A stretch of 20,627 nucleotides of DNA from JADFNO01 sp965369945 (lineage in GTDB: Bacteria; Planctomycetota; Phycisphaerae; Phycisphaerales; SM1A02): NCBI GenBank assembly GCA_965369945.1, contig CBDUST010000048.1, positions 1-20,627 of the forward strand, written 5' to 3'. The position numbers and the translations under genes are program-made. Numbering within the stretch: the first letter of the stretch is position 1; each line of letters starts with the position of its first letter. The notes under the pieces were generated by a model, which worked only from the letters and a program-made list of their open reading frames with translations, had not been told where the DNA came from and did not search any database. Below are positions 1 to 6,900 of this stretch, one piece after another.

Positions 1-287
1 ATCCCCGCGCGCGACTGCCCGCACCCCCTCTCATCGTCTTCCCTTCGGTCGGGGACGAATCATCATCACACTCAGCCATGGAGCGCCAACGCCGTCCCAC
101 GAGCATCCTGGCTCGCGGGTACTTCGAGTCAGGTTATACCGGCTAGTCTCTAACACCGCCACTTTATGCCGTGCGATCGACTGCTGAACGAGTATCGCGC
201 ATGCCGATTTCCATCCTCCACGATCAGACTCACGCGCCGACTTCGGTGTCGATCGATCGGCAACAAATTGGTCGTCGACCGGCCGCT
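1..287. other. no gene recognised at the window start
   Basis: Frames open here on the minus strand (31-372) overlap the regulator and translate to compositionally unconvincing sequence. No RNA gene or clear terminator is visible. Confidence 0.4.
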
Positions 288-689
288 TCACTGTTTCTTT
301 ACTTCCCCGTTGTACAGCGCGCGCTGCTGATGCGTTCGTCGGGTCGGCAAGAGCAAGCGCATCGCCAACCACTCGCCCTCTTCGGAGCGAATTCGCAATC
401 GAATGAATCGCCCGTCGAAATCCCCCTTCATTCGATTGCTCATTGAATAGATGCGGTTCTTTTTGATTCGCTCGACCTCGACTAGGCCGTTCTCTCGCAG
501 CAGACGCAGATTGAGGCTCACCATTGACAGGCCCAGCTCAAGATCATCCGCCAAGGTCGACACGTCCTTGGCCTCCTTCATCAGGCTTCGTATGATCTCA
601 AGTCGCACACCGCCGGCCGTAATCAACATCAGATCGCGCATCGCCGCGCAAGGCACAACTTGTCCCGCTACCCGCTCTCTGCCGTTCAT
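288..689 (-). CDS. ArsR-family winged-helix transcriptional regulator
   Basis: This 133-residue protein is a probable DNA-binding regulator. Residues about 20-95 read as a winged helix-turn-helix: an I-I-R-S-L-M helix, then S-T-L-A-D-D-L, a recognition helix S-M-V-S-L-N-L-R-L-L-R-E-N-G-L-V, and a wing around V-E-R-I-K-K-N-R-I-Y-S-M. This is the ArsR/SmtB-like pattern in which the HTH is followed by a statement of monomer state or metal sensing elsewhere. No clustered Cys/His metal site is visible, so a metal-sensing role is not supported. The ATG at 689 is preferred over the internal Met17 because AAAGGGA lies 7 nt upstream of it and because it overlaps the stop of a short upstream ORF in an ATGA arrangement. 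The C-terminal 40 residues are basic and not recognisable. The target is unknown; nothing downstream of it on this strand is a convincing gene. Confidence 0.8.
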   Translation of the reverse strand: MNGRERVAGQVVPCAAMRDLMLITAGGVRLEIIRSLMKEAKDVSTLADDLELGLSMVSLNLRLLRENGLVEVERIKKNRIYSMSNRMKGDFDGRFIRLRIRSEEGEWLAMRLLLPTRRTHQQRALYNGEVKKQ

Positions 690-805
690 GACTCATTCCC
701 TTTGGAGTGGTCGCGTGCCCTCAGCACCTCCCTGAGCACGTGCCCCATTTCGTGTCTTCGGCGATCCATGCCACCCCAGTGCTTTCGCATCATGTGCGTC
801 AGCAC
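686..805 (-). CDS. small ORF overlapping the ArsR regulator start
   Basis: A short reading frame ends in TGA at 688-686, overlapping the ATG of the ArsR-type gene by 4 nt (ATGA), the same coupling seen in the T2SS operon of this window. From the GTG at 805 it would give 39 residues; the paired ATGs at 793 and 790 give 35 or 34. The product is basic and helical in appearance, with M-R-K-H-W-G-G-M-D-R-R-R-H-E-M and V-L-R-E-V-L-R-A-R. I do not recognise the family. The frame is open for only a few codons above the GTG, and no strong ribosome binding site is visible, so it may instead be the 3' remnant of a longer lost gene. Its position suggests cotranscription with the regulator. Confidence 0.4.
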   Translation of the reverse strand: MLTHMMRKHWGGMDRRRHEMGHVLREVLRARDHSKGNES

Positions 806-1235
806 ATCCGACCGAATTCGACATGGGGGCTGAGCAACCCCAATTACCTTTCGTCAGGCAAACGCCCGAGTTTCCGAAGTCTTCAGAATTTCCACACGAT
901 TGATCCAATTCGGTGACGTACGCCGAATCCGCAGAAGCAAATTGCACGACGTTCAATTGAATGCGTAGATACGCAACCGACTCAACCATAAGAAGTTAGA
1001 CGTGTCTCACAGGTCTGTTGTCCACCAACTTACCGCTCACTCCATTCCAAAGATCGACCACCGCTCCAGTGTCACTGTCGTTTGAGTTTACTCGTTGTCA
1101 CCGCTCAGGCATGTCCCCTACTTAGGCGTCACCTAGATAGGCGCCACCTGATTAGGCGACACCTAAGTAAGTGCCAAATTCGTTGCGAACATGCCCGTCC
1201 TATTCCAGAGCTCGATCAAGCGTTCATGCCGCTTC
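806..1235. other. intergenic stretch with no convincing gene
   Basis: I see no protein-like frame on either strand here. The stretch separates the ArsR/small-ORF pair from the orphan RHS fragment and contains the 15-bp tandem repeat at 1123-1180. The bases between the repeat and the end of RHS homology (about 1181-1250) match nothing else in the window that I can see. Confidence 0.5.
1123..1180. repeat. 15-bp tandem repeat, three full units plus a decayed fourth
   Basis: Units start at 1123, 1138, 1153 and 1168, an exact 15-bp spacing. The first three follow TAGGCGNCACCT plus three variable bases; the fourth is decayed (TAAGTGCC...). Each unit is itself an imperfect palindrome (TAGGCG-N-CACCTA against TAGGTG-N-CGCCTA), so this is an array of near-palindromic sites. 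It could be protein binding sites or a small expanded repeat. It lies just beyond the end of the orphan RHS fragment, about 320 bp upstream of the small ORF. Confidence 0.9.
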
Positions 1236-2240
1236 TCAGTAGGAATCGCTGAGGTGATACCACGTATCGTCGTACGTGCCGTTGACATCGTTGTCTTCAC
1301 GATGCAGGATGAAATCGTCAACATAACGATTCCCAGCGACGTACTGCACGTGCCGATCGATATCGGCATCATCAGGGTCGGTGGGGAAGGTCGCATCATC
1401 ATCGATGCGCTCTTCGCAGAGCTGCCAACCGGCCGAGTAATACATCATCCGCTGCTCATCGAGCCCGGTTGCGCTTCCGGGGGTATCCAGCTGCTTGATG
1501 ATGCGCCAGTTCAGGCCGTTGTACTTATAGATCGCGCGATCGTTCGCACCGGCCTTGACCAGGACGAGTCGGGTCCACGCATCGTGTGTGTAGGTCCAGG
1601 TAATGGCGGTCCTGCCGCGCTCGTCCGTACGCAGGTTGCCGGCTTTGTCGTAGGCGAGATCAAGATCAATGTCCGCCCCGCCCATGCCTTGACCCACGAG
1701 TGTGCGTACATCAAGCTCGTTGGCGTCGGTGATATCAGCATGGTCGCGGTCCTCTTGCTCGCGGGCGTCGGTGTAGACGTTGTTGCCGTCGAGATCGGTG
1801 TCGATCGAATCCCAATTGCCGAGCATATCCAGGGCCCACTGCTGGCTGTCTTCCTGCTGGGTGAACGTGGAGCCGTCCCAATCGCCGCGTTCCGCCAACA
1901 CGAGCCGATCGAAGCCGTCGTAGCCATATTCGTGGCTGAGCTTCTGGCTTGTGCCGGGGCGGTTGTCGTAGGCGGTGAGCCGATTGGACTGCTTGTCGTA
2001 GGTGTAGGTCAGTTCGACGATTGGGGGGATGTTGCCGTAATCGGTACTCGGCGTGGCGTGTTCGGTGAAGTTACCGTCAACCCACATCTGAGAGACCGTT
2101 CGCCCGAATTGATCGTAGCCGGGGTAGATGCCGTCATTGTCGGAATTGCCCTGGGTTTGTCGCTTCCCGCCGTGGGAGGCTGTGAAATCGAGTTGGACGT
2201 CGATGCTAAAGAAGGTGCTCGACACGAGAGGCAAATCCAA
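1236..2240 (-). pseudogene. orphan RHS core fragment (partial duplicate of the large RHS gene)
   Basis: This 334-residue open frame is a partial copy of the large RHS protein. Homology runs from I-D-V-Q-L-D-F-T-A-S-H to W-Y-H-L and covers YD repeats such as Y-D-Q-F-G-R-T-V-S and Y-D-G-F-D-R-L-V-L. In the large gene the same stretch continues into a dockerin-like insert, the conserved core end and the toxin tip. Here it stops four codons after the homology ends (S-D-S-Y then TGA). The frame has no internal stop. The only start is a TTG at 2240 inside the 3' end of the SUKH gene, and no clear ribosome binding site is visible. RHS and CDI loci are known to keep such orphan core fragments downstream of the main gene, usually with an alternative toxin tip; no tip is left here. 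It may be non-functional, or a recombination donor. Confidence 0.75.
1251..2204 (-). repeat. direct repeat copy 1 of RHS core segment
   Basis: This segment aligns with 5151-6107 in the same orientation, with an offset of 3900 nt at the low-coordinate end and 3903 nt at the other. By eye, 1766-2108 is identical to 5669-6011 (343 bp), whereas both flanks show frequent substitutions and small indels that are multiples of three. Homology ends at 2204, two bases before the stop codon of the SUKH gene. Confidence 0.92.
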
Positions 2241-3312
2241 CTGCCTTGTAGATCCTAACTAGACTTCGAACACACTCTTGCTTCAGATATCCAGGATGCC
2301 ACGTCTGCGCAGTCGTGCCACTGAGAGCGATGGCGCGCGCCGACCAATAATCGGATGCCGCGACCGCTTCACTGAGAGCGCTTGTCCACAACGTTGGATC
2401 ATCAAGTTCATTGTTCAGAACACAAGTACGGATATGAAGCGAGTTACTCGCCTGCTCGTATTCTTCTGGATGTAGACGTAGGTATGATTCAGCGTATTTC
2501 GGAAGGGCGCACCATGCTCCTCCCCCGCAGAGCGCAACTGGTCCGTTAGTAGTCCAATCGCCCTCGGCCACCTCCGCATAGTACCGTACAGCATTCTCAA
2601 CGTCACCCTCCGCCGCTGCTAGTAACCCGAGGCTCCAAGAGAGAGACCCAAAGCCTGGTCCCTCTCGTAGCGCATTCTGCCATTTTCCTCTCGCATCATC
2701 GACACGGCCAAAGCTGAGATCAACCTGAGCGTCCTGAACAACGTAGTATGGAATGGTTATTTGTGGGCTAACCAGTTTGGCGCACGCAAGGTAGGGTTTT
2801 TCTGCGAGTCCGTAGTACGGCTCGACTACTTGAGTCGGATCAAGAACGTCGAAGAGGCCCACTCGTAACTCCTGAAACAACTCAAAGATGGATTGTCTCA
2901 TATTCATGAGTGATACTCGTTCGCGGGGTTCACAGGAATACAGACTACTATGAGCTCTATCTTCCACATGCAACAGAAATGCCCGCAGGCACCCGTCAAA
3001 CGATCTACCGAGTGGAGCTATCACATTCTCTTCTCTCTCACAGAACACCCAAGTGCAGCGTTCTTCCTTGCCAGGGAGTGACATCAGGAGACAATACGAG
3101 TCTCCGTCGTCGGTAAGAATGATCGGGATCAAATCGGGGTGTATCACACTTCGCTTCTCAAGAATCATCTCTGAGGGCATCAACAGCTGAAACTGTTCGA
3201 CATCTGAATCGAGCGCGGAGTTACAGAGTGTGGGATAGCGCGATATGAAGTCGTGAGGAAACCGAAACTGAAATCTCTCCTCAATTGCTTGTAGCTCGTT
3301 CAGTAAATTCAT
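2206..3312 (-). CDS. SUKH (SMI1/KNR4)-domain protein with C-terminal TPR-like region; candidate immunity protein
   Basis: This 368-residue protein opens with a SUKH-type pattern: a helix L-L-N-E-L-Q-A-I-E-E-R-F, then R-F-P-H-D-F-I-S-R-Y (about 1-26), then L-I-P-I-I-L-T-D-D-G-D-S-Y-C-L-L (61-76) and a V-F...A-P-L-G-R-S-F-D-G-C-L-R strand and helix (89-110). SUKH proteins are a well-known superfamily of immunity proteins for polymorphic nuclease and deaminase toxins. Residues about 195-285 look like TPR-type helical pairs (V-D-D-A-R-G-K-W-Q-N-A-L, then G-D-V-E-N-A-V-R-Y-Y-A-E-V-A). The protein is much longer than a single SUKH domain (about 130-150 residues). The ATG at 3312 has a GGGAGAG about 12 nt upstream. 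It sits 656 bp downstream of the RHS toxin gene on the same strand, so it may protect against that toxin, but the large gap weakens the pairing. Confidence 0.75.
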   Translation of the reverse strand: MNLLNELQAIEERFQFRFPHDFISRYPTLCNSALDSDVEQFQLLMPSEMILEKRSVIHPDLIPIILTDDGDSYCLLMSLPGKEERCTWVFCEREENVIAPLGRSFDGCLRAFLLHVEDRAHSSLYSCEPRERVSLMNMRQSIFELFQELRVGLFDVLDPTQVVEPYYGLAEKPYLACAKLVSPQITIPYYVVQDAQVDLSFGRVDDARGKWQNALREGPGFGSLSWSLGLLAAAEGDVENAVRYYAEVAEGDWTTNGPVALCGGGAWCALPKYAESYLRLHPEEYEQASNSLHIRTCVLNNELDDPTLWTSALSEAVAASDYWSARAIALSGTTAQTWHPGYLKQECVRSLVRIYKAVGFASRVEHLL

Positions 3313-3341
3313 TCGTCGATAACTCTCCCGTGATCGTGCAT

Positions 3342-3364
3342 GTCGCGGATTTGCATCCCGCGAC
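3342..3364. promoter_or_regulatory. inverted repeat in the SUKH gene leader
   Basis: Arms GTCGCGG (3342-3348) and CCGCGAC (3358-3364) are perfectly complementary with a 9-nt loop. The element lies 30-52 nt upstream of the SUKH start, so it could be a leader hairpin or an operator. The adjoining bases 3358-3370 form a second small palindrome (CCGCG-ACC-CGCGG) that could pair alternatively with the first. Function is inferred only from position. Confidence 0.4.
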
Positions 3365-3412
3365 CCGCGGCCGTAAATCAGGTCTCACTCCTACTATATG
3401 CTATCCTTGCCT

Positions 3413-3428
3413 TTACGGTGTACCGTAA
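3413..3428. promoter_or_regulatory. operator-like palindrome upstream of the SUKH gene
   Basis: The 16-bp element has perfect 7-bp arms, TTACGGT and ACCGTAA, with a 2-bp spacer, typical of a dimeric-regulator site. It is about 100 bp upstream of the SUKH start. A TATAGT that resembles a -10 box lies just downstream on the minus strand (around 3396-3401), but no matching -35 is obvious. Confidence 0.4.
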
Positions 3429-3968
3429 CTTGGCTCAACCGTGATCGACCGCAAAGAACTCGATTGTGCCATGTCCGCCACATTCCCTGAACCGGCATTA
3501 CCAGGCCGTCGATTAGGCAAGTGGCATTACACCGGCACTTGCTCACAAATCACGATGGAGTATCGGCGAACGACGTGATGTCAAATTGTTCTTGGGCGAG
3601 CGCCGTCACCCATCGTTTGGTACACATGGCACCCACCATGTAGTTATGACTAGAGTACCGAAGGCACGCCATCGCGATCATGCACACTTGGACCGAGTAT
3701 CTCTATCGCTGAGCTAGCGACATCACGTGCAAGTTCATCTGGCTATCGAATGCGCAATTCGAGATGAGCGATTTACTTGTCACATCTAGGCGAGATTACT
3801 GAAGCATTCGGCAGTTCCTTGTGCCAGGATTGCCGCATCAAGAGGTTCATTCCAAACAAAGTAGGCGTACCAATCGCCCGAGAAACATTAGGATGCCACT
3901 CTCTCAACGAGACCCAATGAACGAACCTGAACCCTGTGCCACGAATTCTTCAAGATTCGTTCGATCCT

Positions 3969-6900
3969 CTAGATATCGCCACAGTATCTCCACTTGTGAT
4001 CGTCGTGCCCCCCTCCAAGGAAGTGGGGTTTCTTAAACCCCACGTAGATACCGTCCTTCCCGCCTCCTTGTGCGTTAAACACCTTGGCACAATCGACGGT
4101 GCCAATTCCAGAGTATTCGGTGGTCCAGAAACTTGTTCTCGTTCCATATGCTACGTACTTGCTTTTTCTTGCCCCATCCTCATCAGCCTTGCATGCACAA
4201 CACGCTCCATATTTGCTAATGGTCTCAATTGCCGCTCCGGCAGCTCTGTTCCCTACGTAGACAACGAGCCCTGCATTCGCCGCGTAGAGAAATGAACCGG
4301 CGGCCCTAGTTACAAGATGACCAGCGTTAACGATCACGCGTCCCTCTGCGCGCACACCAACGCGAGTGAGAAATTTGCTCATCCCCGTGTCTTTCGTCTC
4401 CATCATGAGCCTGAGGAGTTCCTGAGCCTGCGGCTTGTTTAGAAGCGACACATCTGTGATTCCCAGCCGGGTCATAAACGACCGCAAGATTTTGGCCGCG
4501 CCTCGACTGTACGATGGGTGTCCCTGCTTGTATCCGAAATGCCAGGGAGCCTTGACTGTAGTATTGAATACGGTCCAGACGCCACGGTTCACGAATGTGA
4601 CACCTTTCCAGAGAGTCTTTGGGATCCAGTGGTGTTTCTCTCGACCAAATGGATCGTATGCCATCGTGGGTTGCCCTCCCACATACTCATACAGATTCAT
4701 CCCATCGACATAGCCCATCGGATCACGCTCGATCCAGCGGCCGTGAGCGGGGTCGTACCAACGATTGCGCGCAAGGTATTGCCGAGTCTCGGCGTTGAAC
4801 ACGTAACTGTCGTAACCGATTTGGCTGTCAACACTTGACTGCGTGATCAACCCCTTGGCCAGCGCGGCGTGCGTGCCTTCGGTGTTGGCGATGGTGTAGT
4901 CGGCCGTCTGGACGTCGCCGTTGCGATCGATATCCATGTCCGGGTTGTAGTTCGCTTGGCCGATCGCGTGGTTTGCGCCGCCGGCGACGGTATCGATCTG
5001 ATTGATCTCGGTTTGCGTGACTCCGCCGCTGCCGTCCCAGTCGGCCATGTAGTGATGGCGAGCTTCGCCGTAGGCGTCGTACGTGATGCGCTCGATAAGA
5101 TCGGCTGCGGAATCGTCAACGATCGCCACAGTCGAGAATTGAACGTCCGTCAGGTGATACCACATATCGTCGTACGTGCCGTTGACGTCGTTATCCTCGC
5201 GGTGCAGGATGCAATCGTCGACATAACGGATACCAGCGACGTATTGCACGTGCCGATCGATGTCGGCATCATCGGGGTCGGTCGGGAAGGTCGCATCATC
5301 ATCGATGCGCTCTTCGCACATCTGCCAACCGGATGAGTAATATCGCATGCGCTGCTGATCCAACGTGCCGTCCGAATCGGTGTCTGATTGCTTGATGATC
5401 AGCCAGTTCAGGCCGTTGTACTTATAGATCGCGCGATCGTTCGCGCCGGCCTTGACCAGGACGAGACGATTCCACGCATCATGTGTGTACGTCCACGTGA
5501 CCGTGCTCACGACTGTCGTGCGCGTATCCGTACGCAGGTTGCCCGCTTTGTCGTAGGTGAGATCAAGATCAATGTCCGACCCGCCGATGCCTTGACCCAC
5601 GAGCGTGCGTGTATCAAGCTCGTTGGCATCGGTGATATCGTCGTGGTCGCGGTCCTCTTGCTCATCGTCGTCGGTGTAGACGTTGTTGCCGTCGAGATCG
5701 GTGTCGATCGAATCCCAATTGCCGAGCATATCCAGGGCCCACTGCTGGCTGTCTTCCTGCTGGGTGAACGTGGAGCCGTCCCAATCGCCGCGTTCCGCCA
5801 ACACGAGCCGATCGAAGCCGTCGTAGCCATATTCGTGGCTGAGCTTCTGGCTTGTGCCGGGGCGGTTGTCGTAGGCGGTGAGCCGATTGGACTGCTTGTC
5901 GTAGGTGTAGGTCAGTTCGACGATTGGGGGGATGTTGCCGTAATCGGTACTCGGCGTGGCGTGTTCGGTGAAGTTACCGTCAACCCACATCTGAGAGACC
6001 GTTCGCCCGAACTGATCGTAGCCGGGGTAGATGCCGTCATTGTCGGAATTGCCCTGGGTTTGCCGCTTACCGCCGTGCGAGGCGGTGAAGTCAAGTTGAA
6101 CGTCGATCTTCTCGAAGTCCGCCTGGGCGAACATGCTTAGCCCGATGTAATCGTAGCGAACGTGCTTATTCGTTGTGGGGAATGGCGCGTAGTCGTTGAT
6201 GGTCTTGAGCCTGCTGATGTCCTCGTCTGAGCTGTCCACGGCACCATAGCCGTGCGAGATCGCCTCGCCATCCGGATAGGTGACACGATCTACTCGACTG
6301 AAGTTGCCATCCGCCATCTTGTTCGTGTCGTAAAGATACTGCACGCGCTTGGTATCGTTCAGCGGTACGCCGCTGGTGTTGAACTCGGCCACGTCGGTCA
6401 TATCTTGATAGAGGTCAGTCAACTGCCACAGATCGTTGTAGCGGAATGCCACACCGTTGACCTCATCACCACCGGAGTCTTCGGATTCGACGAACTCCAC
6501 GAGTCCCCATTTGTTGTAGGTGGTCGTGATAGCGCGAACGGCGCCGTCGATGTTGGCGCCGAGCGCCGTTGCATGGTCTTTGGTGACCCGCCCGAGCTTG
6601 TCGCGCGTATAGGTGTGCTCGGTCTCAGCTTGATCTTTCTTGAAGATCGGCTCGATCTGGCGGTTGTAGGCGAAGAACATGGAGCGATCATCATCGTCCT
6701 CGCCACCCTCGGTGTCGGGATAGATGATTTGGACGAGCAGATCTTCGGAATTCAGTTCTGAATTCTCGGGATTGATGCCGGTCGTCACGCCGAAGATGTA
6801 CCGCGTGACCTGATCTTGGTCTCCGTTAGCTGAAAGTTTGGGCTGATGCGCGGTCTGGATGATGACGTTGCCGATGCCGTCGTAGACATAGCTGGTCACG

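Larger units (their letters stand above)
3313..3968. other. 656-bp gene-poor gap between RHS toxin and SUKH gene
   Basis: An immunity gene would be expected directly after the RHS toxin tip, but I see no intact gene. On the minus strand one 58-codon frame (3773-3949) reads protein-like (includes H-W-V-S-L-R-E-W-H-P and M-R-Q-S-W-H-K-E-L-P) but has no start codon near its beginning and may be a decayed gene. The part nearest the SUKH gene contains inverted repeats at 3342-3364 and 3413-3428; a weaker one (6-bp arms) is at 3624-3641. Confidence 0.5.

Noticed and set aside
31..372. 113-codon minus-strand frame at the window start
   Set aside because: It overlaps the regulator's 3' end by 85 nt and shows no recognisable motif or ribosome binding site.
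693..989. 98-codon minus-strand frame upstream of the ArsR-type gene
   Set aside because: It overlaps the better-looking short frame in another phase and its translation has no protein-like pattern.
1123..1180. CRISPR array
   Set aside because: The units are 15 bp with only 3 variable bases between conserved parts, far too short for repeat-spacer structure, and no cas genes are present.
1191..2258. Long plus-strand frames (1191-2258, 4869-6140, 6252-8294) with Val/Ile/Gly-rich translations
   Set aside because: They are antisense to the RHS reading frame; their composition is the complement of Asp-rich YD repeats, and the minus-strand frames carry the recognisable family motifs.
3941..3960. 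Inverted repeat ACGAAT/ATTCGT just after the RHS stop as a terminator
   Set aside because: The stem is only 6 bp and AT-rich, and no T-run follows on the minus strand.
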